Positions 50,260 through 59,965 of a stretch of DNA of 64,000 nucleotides are shown one piece after another (the first letter of the stretch is position 1; the number at the start of each line of letters is the position of its first letter). The notes beneath the pieces are model-generated. The model made no database searches. It was not told the origin of the DNA and was given only the letters and a program-made list of their open reading frames with translations. Both the position numbers and the translations under genes were made by a program. Source of the DNA: Bacillus sp. SJS (GTDB lineage Bacteria > Bacillota > Bacilli > Bacillales > Bacillaceae); contig NZ_JAQV02000019.1 of assembly GCF_000732485.2 (NCBI RefSeq), positions 62,001 through 126,000 on the forward strand, written 5' to 3'.

Positions 50260-52839
50260 ATGCGTAAGAGAAAGATCGTTCAACTTGCAGCTGCCGGTAC
50301 AATTGCTTTAAGCACTGTTGCTGCAGCAAATCCTGCTCAAGGAGCAGTCATCAGCAAGGCAGAGCAGGCAGTTAAAACGGCAGAAGCCAAGGTGAAAGCA
50401 CTTGCACCATTTTACTCGTCAAAAAAACTGGAGACTTCCCCAGGGTTTTTGAAAGCTTACAATGACGCAAAAAAATCCCTCGCCGCTGCGAAATCAGCAG
50501 TACAATCCATGCCGCGTTCCTCTTCTAAGACACAAATGCTCAACCGCATTCAGTATTCAGAGCAAACAAATACGAAAGCTGCCCATTATATCGATGCCGT
50601 AAAGCTTGGGAAGCAGCTGTCTGACATGCAATCGGATTACAGCAGGTATTTCAGTATGGAAGTAACAGTAGATTCCAGGATGTCTTTCAGCAAATTAAAT
50701 GAATTGACAAAAGCCTTTGAACGAAAGATTGGAAAAGTTAGCGGTACTGAAGTGCGTCATGCATTCAATGGCAAATATACGCTTCCTGCTAAAATTTCCA
50801 TTGAAATGACAGAATACGAAATGACTCAATATGACATTCAAAAAAAGCTTCAGTCTGCCATTGATGCAAAGAATGAAAAAGAAGCAGAGGCCTTGCTTGC
50901 TCTCCTTAAAAGAGTGGAAGAAAGAGGAGCAAAGCAGAAAGCAGATCTTGTAAAGCTATTCCCTGGCAATCAATTTCTTAAAGAAAGCATTCAAATAATA
51001 GAAAAAAACATGAAGGAAGCCCTTCAAGAAATAAAGGAAAAATTCGAGGACGCTTTGGAACAAATCAAACCAAAGCCTGAAACCCCAGAGAAACCGGGAA
51101 AAGCGATCACACTTTCTCTTATGCACTCGAATGACACCCATGCGAATGTGGAAAATGCTCCGAAAAGAGCTGCAGCGGTTAAAGAATTCAGAAATGAACA
51201 CCCGAACGCCCTTTTGCTTGATGCAGGAGATGTGTTCTCGGGTACTCTATATTTCAATGAATACTTGGGACAGGCTGACCTTGAGTTTATGAATCTGATG
51301 AAATACGATGCTATGACATTTGGTAACCATGAATTCGACCTTGGAACGGAACCTCTTGCCAAGTTCGTTGAAAAAGCTAGTTTTCCATTCGTCAGTGCGA
51401 ATGTGGACCTTTCAAAGGATGCTAATTTGAAAGGAATGTTCCATGATTCCGTTACAGCGGATGCAAAAAAGGGCCAGATTTACAACGGCATCATTAAAGA
51501 AATCGATGGAGAAAAAGTTGGGATCTTCGGTTTAACTACTGCTGAGACTGTAAGCATTTCCAGTCCTGGTAAAGATGTTGCATTTGAAAATTACATCAAC
51601 GAGGCGAAAACTCAAGTAGCTGAGTTGAAAAAACAGGGAGTCAACAAGATTATTGCCCTGACTCATATCGGCTTCCAGGATGGCGGCGGAGACAACGACG
51701 TTACCCTGGCAAAAGAAGTAGAAGGTATTGATATCATTGTCGGCGGCCATTCCCATAACAAGATTGATGCTCCATATGTGGATACGACAGGCGAAGAAAT
51801 GACTGTTATTACACAAGCAAATGAGTACAGCAAGTTTTTAGGTACTTTGAATGTAACCTTTGACGCAAAAGGAAAAATCGAGTCTCACAACGGCAAGCTT
51901 CTTGATCTGTTCGCATACGAAGATAAGAATGGTAATACGAAAGCAGATGCGGATGAGTATAAATACCAGGATGATGCGGAAACACTGCAAATTCTGAATG
52001 AGAAATACAAACCAAGCGTAGTTGAAAAGCAAAAAACAGGAGTTGGCCAAACGGATGTTAAGCTGATTGGTGGAAATCCGGCTGCAAGAACTGGTGAAAC
52101 GAACCTGGGTGACCTTATTACGGACGGAATGCTGAAAAAGGCTCAATCCGTAAACCCTGACACTTTGATTGCGCTTCAAAATGGTGGGGGTGTCCGCACT
52201 ACACTAGACGCCGGGGATATCACTTTGTCACAAGTCCTAACTGTCCTTCCGTTCGGAAATACCCTCGGTATCATGGAACTAAAAGGTTCAGAAATTAAAG
52301 CAGCACTTGAGCACAGTTTGAGCATTTACCCGACGGCGAACGGTGCTTTCCTTCAGGCTTCCGGAATCAAGTATGTCTTCAATGCTGCCCAGCCTGCAGG
52401 TTCAAGAATAACAACAATGGAAGTGAAACAGAAAGACGGCTCCTTTAACGCGATTGAAATGGACAAGAACTATTTTGTCGCAACAAACGTCTTTACAGCT
52501 AAAGGCGGAGACGGATATACAATGTTTGCAAAAGCCTATGAAGAAGGCCGTGTGAGCGAACCTGGATTCACAGATTGGGAGATTTTCTCTGATTACCTTA
52601 AAGCGAAACCGGTAATCACGGCCTATCCGGATGCCCGTATCATTCAATCTGTTATAGCTTCCGAGTTCAATGGAACAGAGGCAAAACCGCAAGTTTTTCC
52701 TGGAAACGTAATGGTGGAAGCGGCTGATCTGGCCGAGCTTAAGTATGCCAATATCTCAGGAAATCTGATCATCAAGGGCGGAACTGAAATCGCAGCGGAA
52801 TCTGTGAATGTAGCCGGCGAAACGATTTTTATTGACTAA
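50260..52839 (+). CDS. Secreted 5'-nucleotidase/metallophosphoesterase
   Basis: 859 residues. Signal peptide (AAANPAQG-A about residue 29), then about 250 helical, lysine-rich residues that may be a cell-wall-binding SbsC-like region. The catalytic metallophosphoesterase domain has HSNDTHAN (D292, H294), DAGDVFSG, GNHEFD (355-360) and GGHSHN (495-500). The 5'-nucleotidase C-terminal substrate domain follows (NGGGVRTTLDAGDITL...LPFGNTL). A short extra C-terminal beta region ends the protein. It releases phosphate from extracellular nucleotides. The nuclease gene follows after 27 bases, so both act on external nucleic acid, like a split YhcR of B. subtilis. Confidence 0.87.
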   Translation: MRKRKIVQLAAAGTIALSTVAAANPAQGAVISKAEQAVKTAEAKVKALAPFYSSKKLETSPGFLKAYNDAKKSLAAAKSAVQSMPRSSSKTQMLNRIQYSEQTNTKAAHYIDAVKLGKQLSDMQSDYSRYFSMEVTVDSRMSFSKLNELTKAFERKIGKVSGTEVRHAFNGKYTLPAKISIEMTEYEMTQYDIQKKLQSAIDAKNEKEAEALLALLKRVEERGAKQKADLVKLFPGNQFLKESIQIIEKNMKEALQEIKEKFEDALEQIKPKPETPEKPGKAITLSLMHSNDTHANVENAPKRAAAVKEFRNEHPNALLLDAGDVFSGTLYFNEYLGQADLEFMNLMKYDAMTFGNHEFDLGTEPLAKFVEKASFPFVSANVDLSKDANLKGMFHDSVTADAKKGQIYNGIIKEIDGEKVGIFGLTTAETVSISSPGKDVAFENYINEAKTQVAELKKQGVNKIIALTHIGFQDGGGDNDVTLAKEVEGIDIIVGGHSHNKIDAPYVDTTGEEMTVITQANEYSKFLGTLNVTFDAKGKIESHNGKLLDLFAYEDKNGNTKADADEYKYQDDAETLQILNEKYKPSVVEKQKTGVGQTDVKLIGGNPAARTGETNLGDLITDGMLKKAQSVNPDTLIALQNGGGVRTTLDAGDITLSQVLTVLPFGNTLGIMELKGSEIKAALEHSLSIYPTANGAFLQASGIKYVFNAAQPAGSRITTMEVKQKDGSFNAIEMDKNYFVATNVFTAKGGDGYTMFAKAYEEGRVSEPGFTDWEIFSDYLKAKPVITAYPDARIIQSVIASEFNGTEAKPQVFPGNVMVEAADLAELKYANISGNLIIKGGTEIAAESVNVAGETIFID

Positions 52840-52866
52840 TAATAGTTATTAACGGAGGATACCCAT

Positions 52867-55800
52867 TTGAAAAAGCAAACCTGGAAAATTCCTTTTCAAT
52901 TCGCAATGATCTTTGCCCTGGTGCTGTCTATGCTGGCACCAGCGGCACCTGTAGGAAAAGCTGCTGCTGCATTGACGGTTGCTGATGCAATTGCTTTGAA
53001 TAACCCGTCATCTGTGGCCGATGTTGAAGGTTACATTGTGGGTACTACAGCAAGCGGACCGGTGTATTCCCATGGACCAACCTTTACAGTTAACACAAAT
53101 ATAGCTATAGCAGATTCACCTACTGAAACAGATAAGGCGAAGATTATGCCGGTTCAATTGCCTACAGGAACAATTAGAGATACCGTTAACCTGGTGAATA
53201 ATTCAAGTAACTTAGGCAAGAAAATCCGTGTAACAGGAACTTTGAAGGCTTATTTTTCAGTGCCTGGTATGAACCCTGTTACAGCCCTTCAATTTGTTGC
53301 ACCAGCAAACCAAACATCACCAGTTACGGCAAGCCTCCCTTCAGGAGCTGTTCTAAACGGAACTGAAATCAGCCTGAATACAGGAGATGCAGGGGCTGCC
53401 ATCTATTACACAACAGATGGATCTGCACCGACAGCATCAAGCACACCATATACAGCTCCAATCAAAGTGGAATCGGATACTGCAATTAAAGCAATCGCCG
53501 TTGCTGAAGGAAAAGACGCCAGTGAGGCAGTTTCCTTCACATATACGGTTCCTGCTGTTCAAGATATTGCAGGAGCAAGAATTCTGGCGAAAGGCACACC
53601 TGCTTCCATTATCGGAACGGTTACAGCCATCTTTTCGGCAGGCGGTAAAAATAATGTGTACATTCAAGATGGTACAGCAGGAATTATTGTCCGAGGAACG
53701 GCTCTTGATACAAAAGTGAAAGCCGGTGACGAAATTAAAGCTGCCGGAACGATGAACGATTACAATGGCATGCCGCAGCTGGAAGTAGCGGGTACGTCAG
53801 CAATCGAAATGGTTAAAGTTAACGCCGGTGTACCGGATCCTCAAACGGTTGTTTCCACGGATCTGAAAGAGGAAACAGAGGGTGAACTTGTTACAATTAA
53901 ACATGTAACGGTTCATTCAAAAGATACAAATGGAAACTATTCAGCCATTGATGCAGCAGGCACAGCGAAGCTAAAGCCAATGGATGCCTTTCTACTGGAA
54001 ACGGGTAAGACGTACGATTCCATTACAGGTGTAGTGGATTACAATTTCGGCGAATACAAAATTGTGCCGAGAGATGCTTCAGATGTAATTGAAGATTCCT
54101 CCAAGGTTCAAGCCGTAACAGCTAATCCAGCTGCAGGCTATGTGAAAACAGGAACGGAAATCACTTTAAGCACGACAACGAAAGATGCTGAGATTCATTA
54201 CACGGAAGACGGAAGCGAGCCGACCGCTTCAAGCAAAAAATATACAGGTCCTCTGACCATTACGAAAGACAGCGTCATTAAAGCTGTGGCAATCAAAGCT
54301 GGAATGACAGACAGTGAAGCAGCAGCATTTGACTATGAAATCCTAGATGGCCCGATTCAAATTCATCATATCCAGGGAGCAAGCCACACTTCCCCACTTG
54401 ATGGCAAAAATGTCGTGGACGTTCAGGGTGTCGTAACACACGTTGTAGACAATAACAATTTCTTCATGCAGGATCCGAATCCTGATGCGGATGTAAAAAC
54501 ATCTGAAGGAATCCTTGTATACAAATCCAATCATGGAATGATTCAAGGTGATCTTGTAAAAGTAAGCGGTCAGGTTAAGGAATATCATTTAGAAGGCTAT
54601 GCTGAAAAAGCGGCAACGGATGCCCCTGTTACGGAAATCAGCGCTTCTGCTATGACAAAGGTTTCTGGAGGAGCAGAACTGCCTGCACCAGTTGTAATCG
54701 GGAAAGACCGCATTGCACCTGAACAGATTATTGATAACGATGGAATGAAAGAGTTTGATCCTGAGCAGGACGGATTGGACTTCTATGAGAGCCTTGAAGG
54801 AATGCGCGTTGGGGTTGAAGACGCGAAGCTTGTTGCTCCTCAAAGCTACGGCGAACTCGTTGTTGTACCTGGAACGGTTGCAACCAATACCGCTAACGGC
54901 GGACTGCGTGCAACGAAAGAAGACTCTAATCCGGAGCGTATTTTCATCGACATCAATGATGAAAAGTATGTAGCGAAATCAGGTGACTCTTTTAAAGGGT
55001 TAATCACAGGTGTCGTAAGCTACAGCTTCAGCAACTACAAAGTATTGACGAATAAAACAAGCCTTCCTAATTTAGTGGAAGGAACGACAAAAAGAGAAGT
55101 CGTTTCATTTGAGAAAATTGAAGACCAATTAACCGTTGCTTCCTATAACGTGGAGAACTTCTCTGCCAAGGATGCAGACGAAAAAGTAACGAAAGTGGCA
55201 AATGCCGTTGTTGAAAATCTAAAACAGCCGGATGTTATCGGATTGACGGAAATGCAGGATAATGACGGACCAGCTGACAGCGGCCAGACAGCTTCAAACG
55301 AAAGTGCCCAGAAGCTGATTGACAAAATCAAGGCGCTTGGCGGTCCGGAATATACGTACGTTGATATTGCACCTGAAAATAATAAAGACGGCGGTCAGCC
55401 TGGCGGAAATATCCGTGTAGCCTTCCTTTATAATAAAGACCGGGTATCCTTGGCAGCAGGAACAAAAGGAACATCCACGCAGGCTGTAGGATTCGAAAAT
55501 GGAAGCCTTACCGTAAACCCGGGCCGAATTGATCCGACAAATGAAGCTTTTACTAACAGCCGGAAGCCACTGGCAGCACAGTTTGAATTCCAAGGCAAAA
55601 AAGTGATTCTGGTAGCCAACCACTTTAACTCCAAAGGCGGAGACCAGCCGCTTTTCGGTAAAAATCAGCCACCTGTCCTTGGAAGTGAAGTACAGCGCCA
55701 CAAAATTGCAGGTATTCTTAATAGCTTTGTTAAAGATGTAAAAGCAAAGGATCCAAATGCGAACCTGATTCTGTTAGGAGATTTCAACGATTTCGAGTTT

Positions 55801-56418
55801 TCGAAAACTTTTGAAATTCTGAAGGGATCTGAAATGAGCAACATGGTAGAGAAGATTTCTGAAGAAAAGAGATTCTCCTATGTGTACCAAGGAAACTCGC
55901 AAGTACTGGATCACATCCTTGTTTCAAACAATATGGCAGACTCTACTAAAGCGGAAATCGTGCATATCAACTCTTCTTTCATGGAACAGCATGGAAGAGC
56001 AAGTGACCATGACCCTTTGATGATCCAGACACAATTAAAAGGGAAACCTATTTACTCAAAAATTTACAAGCTTAAAGGCTTTAAAACGAAAAAGCTTACA
56101 ATCGAGGCAGCTAATTCGTATGTAGAAATGGATGCATCATCTGTTATCGAAAATGGAATTGTGCTAAAGGCAAAAGCCGCTATTAAAGGAGAGGGCCTGA
56201 AGAATACAAAGGTTACTCTGCTGCCATCAGCTAATGAAACGGCATTTGACTTTATGGGCTCTGAGATAAAGGAAGCAGTTATCGGCAATCCAAATGTTTC
56301 AGCTGTATACGGTACCGAAAAAGTTACACAATGGACGGCAGCTGAAGGGATTGATCTTACTAAAGTTAAATTCTATCATTCAGATGGAACGATTCTTCCA
56401 GCACCTTCTGTGAAGTAA
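52867..56418 (+). CDS. Secreted endonuclease/exonuclease/phosphatase-family nuclease
   Basis: 1183 residues, TTG start after CGGAGGA. Signal peptide to about residue 33. Then OB-fold-like modules (LTVADAIALNNPSSVADVEGYIVG; GARILAKGTPASIIGTVTAIF) alternate with two chitobiase-type beta modules (YYTTDGSAPTASSTPYTAP and HYTEDGSEPTASSKKYTGP). The catalytic EEP domain (about 755-1055) shows SYNVENF, GLTEMQD, NHFNSKGGD, LLGDFNDFE and ASDHDPL. Family relatives are secreted DNases (ExeM, NucH type). A short beta tail ends it. Co-transcribed with the 5'-nucleotidase gene; it would produce nucleotides for that enzyme. Confidence 0.87.
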   Translation: MKKQTWKIPFQFAMIFALVLSMLAPAAPVGKAAAALTVADAIALNNPSSVADVEGYIVGTTASGPVYSHGPTFTVNTNIAIADSPTETDKAKIMPVQLPTGTIRDTVNLVNNSSNLGKKIRVTGTLKAYFSVPGMNPVTALQFVAPANQTSPVTASLPSGAVLNGTEISLNTGDAGAAIYYTTDGSAPTASSTPYTAPIKVESDTAIKAIAVAEGKDASEAVSFTYTVPAVQDIAGARILAKGTPASIIGTVTAIFSAGGKNNVYIQDGTAGIIVRGTALDTKVKAGDEIKAAGTMNDYNGMPQLEVAGTSAIEMVKVNAGVPDPQTVVSTDLKEETEGELVTIKHVTVHSKDTNGNYSAIDAAGTAKLKPMDAFLLETGKTYDSITGVVDYNFGEYKIVPRDASDVIEDSSKVQAVTANPAAGYVKTGTEITLSTTTKDAEIHYTEDGSEPTASSKKYTGPLTITKDSVIKAVAIKAGMTDSEAAAFDYEILDGPIQIHHIQGASHTSPLDGKNVVDVQGVVTHVVDNNNFFMQDPNPDADVKTSEGILVYKSNHGMIQGDLVKVSGQVKEYHLEGYAEKAATDAPVTEISASAMTKVSGGAELPAPVVIGKDRIAPEQIIDNDGMKEFDPEQDGLDFYESLEGMRVGVEDAKLVAPQSYGELVVVPGTVATNTANGGLRATKEDSNPERIFIDINDEKYVAKSGDSFKGLITGVVSYSFSNYKVLTNKTSLPNLVEGTTKREVVSFEKIEDQLTVASYNVENFSAKDADEKVTKVANAVVENLKQPDVIGLTEMQDNDGPADSGQTASNESAQKLIDKIKALGGPEYTYVDIAPENNKDGGQPGGNIRVAFLYNKDRVSLAAGTKGTSTQAVGFENGSLTVNPGRIDPTNEAFTNSRKPLAAQFEFQGKKVILVANHFNSKGGDQPLFGKNQPPVLGSEVQRHKIAGILNSFVKDVKAKDPNANLILLGDFNDFEFSKTFEILKGSEMSNMVEKISEEKRFSYVYQGNSQVLDHILVSNNMADSTKAEIVHINSSFMEQHGRASDHDPLMIQTQLKGKPIYSKIYKLKGFKTKKLTIEAANSYVEMDASSVIENGIVLKAKAAIKGEGLKNTKVTLLPSANETAFDFMGSEIKEAVIGNPNVSAVYGTEKVTQWTAAEGIDLTKVKFYHSDGTILPAPSVK

Positions 56419-56460
56419 CAAATGAAAAATAAATAAGCGGTGAGCTAATCAAGCCGCCAA

Positions 56461-56495
56461 AAAGCCGGCCCTGAACAATAAGGGCCGGCTTTTTA
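56461..56495 (+). terminator. Terminator of nucleotidase-nuclease operon
   Basis: AAAGCCGGCCCT and AGGGCCGGCTTT form a perfect 12-base stem followed by TTATT. Confidence 0.9.
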
Positions 56496-56507
56496 TTCGT
56501 TCAAAAC

Positions 56508-56906
56508 GTTTGAAGTTGGAAAGGGCGGTGACGGAGATCAGGTCATCGTTGAGGAAACCCGGACCTTCCGGAAGCGGTTCAAAGGTTTGACCGTTCACCT
56601 TGCTGCGTTCCGCGTGGAATACCGCACTGTCCTGGATGAATGGATAGACAGGCTTTCAAGCTTCCGCCTTCCAAACTCCGGTTATGTGAACCGCCATTTC
56701 TTTAAATCCCTGTATGCAAGAGTCGCTCCGCAAATCATGTTCGAATTTGCAACAGCCGGACCTGGTTTTATGGGGGACGATCGTATGAATCACTCGGCGA
56801 GAAGTTATCGCTCTCTCCATTCCTAGAGCAGAAGCGTAAGGAGACTGAAGGATTGGTAAGAGCGATTGATACGGTGAGGAGCACGAGGGAGTTTGTGAAG
56901 GAATAA
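56508..56906 (+). pseudogene. Decayed 3' copy of the ring-cleaving dioxygenase gene
   Basis: About 400 bases align with 49467-49869: FRVEYRTVLDEWIDRLSSFRLPN...VAPQIMFEFATAGPGFMGDD is nearly the intact protein. The 5' two thirds are missing, small deletions change the frame around 56560-56600 and again near 56785, and a stop ends the open part at 56826. The tail still ends in the same STREFVKE-type codons. It is a broken duplicate. A weak hairpin with T-rich tail follows near 56936-56977; the remaining bases up to 57043 hold nothing clear. Confidence 0.88.
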
Positions 56907-57043
56907 GGGGAAGAAATGTTGCTGGGAATGAACGCTGGAGATGATCTCTGGTTGGATAGGGGTCATCTATTTTTATTCCAAAGGCCACTGTGGTCATCAT
57001 ACTTGGATTGAGGGACACGACTTAAGCTCGGCTCCCGTAATAC

Positions 57044-57087
57044 AAAAATACGCTATAGGATAAATCTTGACCTATAGCGTATTTTTT
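57044..57087. terminator. Bidirectional terminator after response regulator
   Basis: AAATACGCTATAGG and CCTATAGCGTATTT pair perfectly over 14 bases, with A/T runs on both sides. It closes the minus-strand regulator gene. Confidence 0.85.
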
Positions 57088-57095
57088 GTATCGAT

Positions 57096-57737
57096 TCATA
57101 TATACCGCTTCTTAATCGCATACACCGCAAGCTGGGTTCTATGCTGCAAAGCGCTTTTTTTCAGGATTCCTGTGACGATGTTTTTTATTCGGCCTTCGCT
57201 TAAAAAAAGGATATTGGCGATTTCCTTATTGCTTTTGCCTTGCGCTATGTATTTGACTAGTTCAATTTCTCTTATCGTCAGGTTATCCGCTGGATGCGGT
57301 ACAGAACCGTCCCTCCACTCGTGTTCCATAAATATGTCCATCCCATCAAGTGCATTTGGATGAAAGATTTTCATATTATTTGCCGCACATTTGATAGCGA
57401 GGATAAGCTCGGAACCTTTTATATTTTTTAATAAGTAGCCGTCAGCACCGGATTTAAGGGCAAAGAAACCACTCTTTTTATCTGTTTGATTGGCTAGAAA
57501 GATAACTTTCATATGAGGGAATTGATGTTTAATCCGTTTTGCAGCCTCAAAGCCATCGCACTCAGGCATTTCTATATCTATTAATATGACATCAGGAGCA
57601 AGGGCGCTGCATAAATCTACAGCCTGCATTCCGTTTTCGGCGCTTCCGATGACATTCAGTTCACTGTCTTTTTCAATCAGATATACGATGCTTTCCCTTA
57701 AAAGCCCTGGTCCATTAACAATTAGTACATTTACCAT
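57096..57737 (-). CDS. LuxR/NarL-type response regulator with atypical receiver
   Basis: About 213 residues from ATG 57737 (GGAAG upstream). The C-terminal LuxR-type HTH is intact (LTIREIELVKYIAQGKSNKEIANILFLSEGRIKN). In the receiver the phospho-acceptor D54 (LIDIEMPE) and K104 (GYLLKN) are present, but the N-terminal acidic pair that binds magnesium is replaced by Asn8-Gly9 (VLIVNGPG). It may therefore work without phosphorylation or with altered control. No kinase gene is adjacent. It is divergent from the NUC1 nuclease gene and next to the nucleotidase operon, so it may regulate them. Confidence 0.83.
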   Translation of the reverse strand: MVNVLIVNGPGLLRESIVYLIEKDSELNVIGSAENGMQAVDLCSALAPDVILIDIEMPECDGFEAAKRIKHQFPHMKVIFLANQTDKKSGFFALKSGADGYLLKNIKGSELILAIKCAANNMKIFHPNALDGMDIFMEHEWRDGSVPHPADNLTIREIELVKYIAQGKSNKEIANILFLSEGRIKNIVTGILKKSALQHRTQLAVYAIKKRYI

Positions 57738-57969
57738 TCGCCCATGCACTTCCTTATAGAAAATCAACTATATCATAGCAATCTTGTTTTATTATTTAAC
57801 GTTATGAATGTTAATTTTTAGTTAAAAAAATTAGGAACTTCGGGTCAGGAAGCGTGCCAAAATCACAAAAAGGGAAAAAAAGGAGTGACCTCAGCGTGAC
57901 GTTCGCTATCTTCAATCGGGATGGGTTGAACCCTATACTATTCTTAGATTGAATAGGAGGTTATACATA

Positions 57970-59403
57970 GTGGCCAGAAAAATTAGTAACAAGAAGCTCT
58001 CATTATTATTTTTGAGTTTAGTGCTTTTCTTTTCTACGGGGAACTTTTTTAGTACACCTGCACATGCTGCAGGGGCATCTCATGTTGTCATTAGTGAGGT
58101 TTATGGCGGAGGCGGAAACAGCGGTGCTTTCTATAAAAATGATTATATTGAACTCTACAATCCTACAGATAGTGCTGTTAATTTGTCAGGCTGGTCTGTT
58201 CAATATGCTTCTGCAAGCGGTTCATTCACAAACATAACGAATTTAACTGGAAGCATTGGTGCTCATCAGTACTATTTAATTAAACAAGCTAGCGGCACCG
58301 GCGGAACAGCTAATCTGCCATCTCCTAATGCAACTGGCACCATTAACTTAAGTGCAAGCAGCGGAAAAGTTGCGCTCGCGAAAGTGACTTCTTCCGTATC
58401 TGGTTCCAGAGATTTGAATGTGATCGATTTTATTGGCTATGGTTCTGCCAATGATTACGAAGCAGCTTCTGCAGGGACGACTTCAGCGACTACAAGTGCT
58501 GAACGTAAAAACGATAACGGCGGAACAGCTAACGGACTGGGCAATGGCTGGGACACGAACAATAATTCTGCTGATATTACAGTTACAGCGAGCCTGGACC
58601 CTCAAAGCTCAACTTCATCAGGAACTGGATCCGAGCCAACAGTTACAGAAGATGATCATTTGGCCCTTGGAAATCCAAGCGGTGCAACAACAAGTACATC
58701 CAATTCCACAAACTATTTAATGACAAAGCCTCAATATGATCTTTCTTACAATGATTCAAAACGTACGCCAAACTGGGTGAGCTGGCATTTGGATGCGGAT
58801 GATAGCGGAAGCACTCCGCGTCAGGATGACTTCCGCGCGGATACGTCCCTTCCGACAGGCTGGTATGAAGTAACAGCAAGTGAATTCTCAGGATCAGGAT
58901 TTGACAGAGGCCATATGTGTCCTTCCGCTGACCGTACCTCTTCAATTGCTGATAATTCAGCAACATTCTTCATGACAAATATGATTCCTCAAGCACCGAA
59001 CAACAACCAGATTACATGGGCGGATCTAGAATCCTACAGCCGTGAACTTGCTGCTGCAGGCAACGAATTGTACATTATCTCTGGGGGCTATGGAATGGGA
59101 GGCACTGGTTCCAACGGATATAGAACGACAGTCGGAAATGGCGTTGTCGTACCTGCCCAAACATGGAAGGTCATCGTTGTCCTGCCTAAAGGCGACAATG
59201 ATGCGAGCCGTGTATCCACTGCAACAAGAGTGATCGCAGTTGTCGTACCGAACGACCAGACAGCTTCCAGCAAACCATGGTCTTCCTACCGGGTAAGTGT
59301 TGACAGTATTGAAACGATGACGGGCTTCAATTTCATGTCTTCAGTGCCAACAAGCGTCCAAGACGCGATTGAGGCAAAAGTGGATAATGGGCCTGCGAAT
59401 TAA
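57970..59403 (+). CDS. Secreted DNA/RNA non-specific endonuclease with lamin-tail domain
   Basis: About 477 residues. Signal peptide (PAHA-A near 29). Lamin-tail (LTD) domain about 33-150 (VVISEVYGGGGNSGAFYKNDYIELYNP), then a Ser/Thr linker and the NUC1 endonuclease domain with the beta-beta-alpha-metal motif DRGHMCPSADR (catalytic His315) and MIPQAPNNNQ (metal-binding Asn). It cuts external DNA and RNA without sequence preference. I start at GTG 57970, nine bases after GGAGG; an in-frame TTG at 57949 lies before that site. Confidence 0.88.
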   Translation: MARKISNKKLSLLFLSLVLFFSTGNFFSTPAHAAGASHVVISEVYGGGGNSGAFYKNDYIELYNPTDSAVNLSGWSVQYASASGSFTNITNLTGSIGAHQYYLIKQASGTGGTANLPSPNATGTINLSASSGKVALAKVTSSVSGSRDLNVIDFIGYGSANDYEAASAGTTSATTSAERKNDNGGTANGLGNGWDTNNNSADITVTASLDPQSSTSSGTGSEPTVTEDDHLALGNPSGATTSTSNSTNYLMTKPQYDLSYNDSKRTPNWVSWHLDADDSGSTPRQDDFRADTSLPTGWYEVTASEFSGSGFDRGHMCPSADRTSSIADNSATFFMTNMIPQAPNNNQITWADLESYSRELAAAGNELYIISGGYGMGGTGSNGYRTTVGNGVVVPAQTWKVIVVLPKGDNDASRVSTATRVIAVVVPNDQTASSKPWSSYRVSVDSIETMTGFNFMSSVPTSVQDAIEAKVDNGPAN

Positions 59404-59456
59404 TTTAGCATAAGAAACAAGAAAGTAAACGGCTTCCCTTTTCAAGGACACATAGG

Positions 59457-59492
59457 AAGGTGATCTCTGTGAGAAACAGGGGTCATCTTTTT
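59457..59492 (+). terminator. Terminator of NUC1 nuclease gene
   Basis: AAGGTGATC and GGTCATCTT pair with two wobbles and a following T-run. Confidence 0.6.
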
Positions 59493-59546
59493 TAGGTTTC
59501 TTTTTATTTTTTGGCTCTGTTAAAGTTTAATTTTGATATTAATTAT

Positions 59547-59584
59547 AAAAACGGAACCTCCAAAAATTAGAAAGTTCCGTTTTT
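59547..59584. terminator. Bidirectional terminator
   Basis: AAAAACGGAAC and GTTCCGTTTTT are perfectly complementary with A/T runs on both sides. Confidence 0.75.
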
Positions 59585-59595
59585 AATATTGGCTT

Positions 59596-59624
59596 GTATA
59601 ACTAATGCTACCCGTTAGTTATAC
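59596..59624. repeat. Perfect inverted repeat without T-run
   Basis: GTATAACTAA and TTAGTTATAC form ten-base arms around nine bases. Neither strand has a terminator tail. It lies downstream of the minus-strand membrane-protein gene. Confidence 0.6.
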
Positions 59625-59677
59625 ATATAGACCTACACAATATTAGCCTACTAAATAAATGATGTGACAATAAGCAA

Positions 59678-59965
59678 TTATTTCTTGCCTTTTAGTTCTA
59701 AAAGTATAGGTGCTATATTTAGTAAGATCGAAACAATTGTCAAAAACCATAATGCCCTTTCCATACCAGGTACTACATCCCCTAGAGCTGACCAATCTTC
59801 CATTTTTACCCACCGAGATACAAGACTATATTCTGAACAAAGTGTTAATGCTGTAAATGACAGACCTATCGCCATAGCAAGCTTATAATCCTTTCCTGCT
59901 TTATACATATATAGATTAATAAAAGTAGCCACTATTGCAATAACCCCAAACATAATAAATAACAT
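59678..59965 (-). CDS. Small membrane protein, three helices
   Basis: 95 residues with hydrophobic segments at about 1-19, 28-45 and 70-90 and a short acidic, Trp-containing loop between the second and third. ATGGAGG precedes the ATG. I recognise it only as a type of small membrane protein found in Bacillus genomes; no function is known to me. Single-gene unit whose 3' side faces the inverted repeat and a bidirectional terminator. Confidence 0.65.
   Translation of the reverse strand: MLFIMFGVIAIVATFINLYMYKAGKDYKLAMAIGLSFTALTLCSEYSLVSRWVKMEDWSALGDVVPGMERALWFLTIVSILLNIAPILLELKGKK

Noticed and set aside
56587-56826. 79-codon frame as an independent glyoxalase gene
   Set aside because: It is an internal piece of a decayed copy of the dioxygenase gene with shifted frames on both sides.
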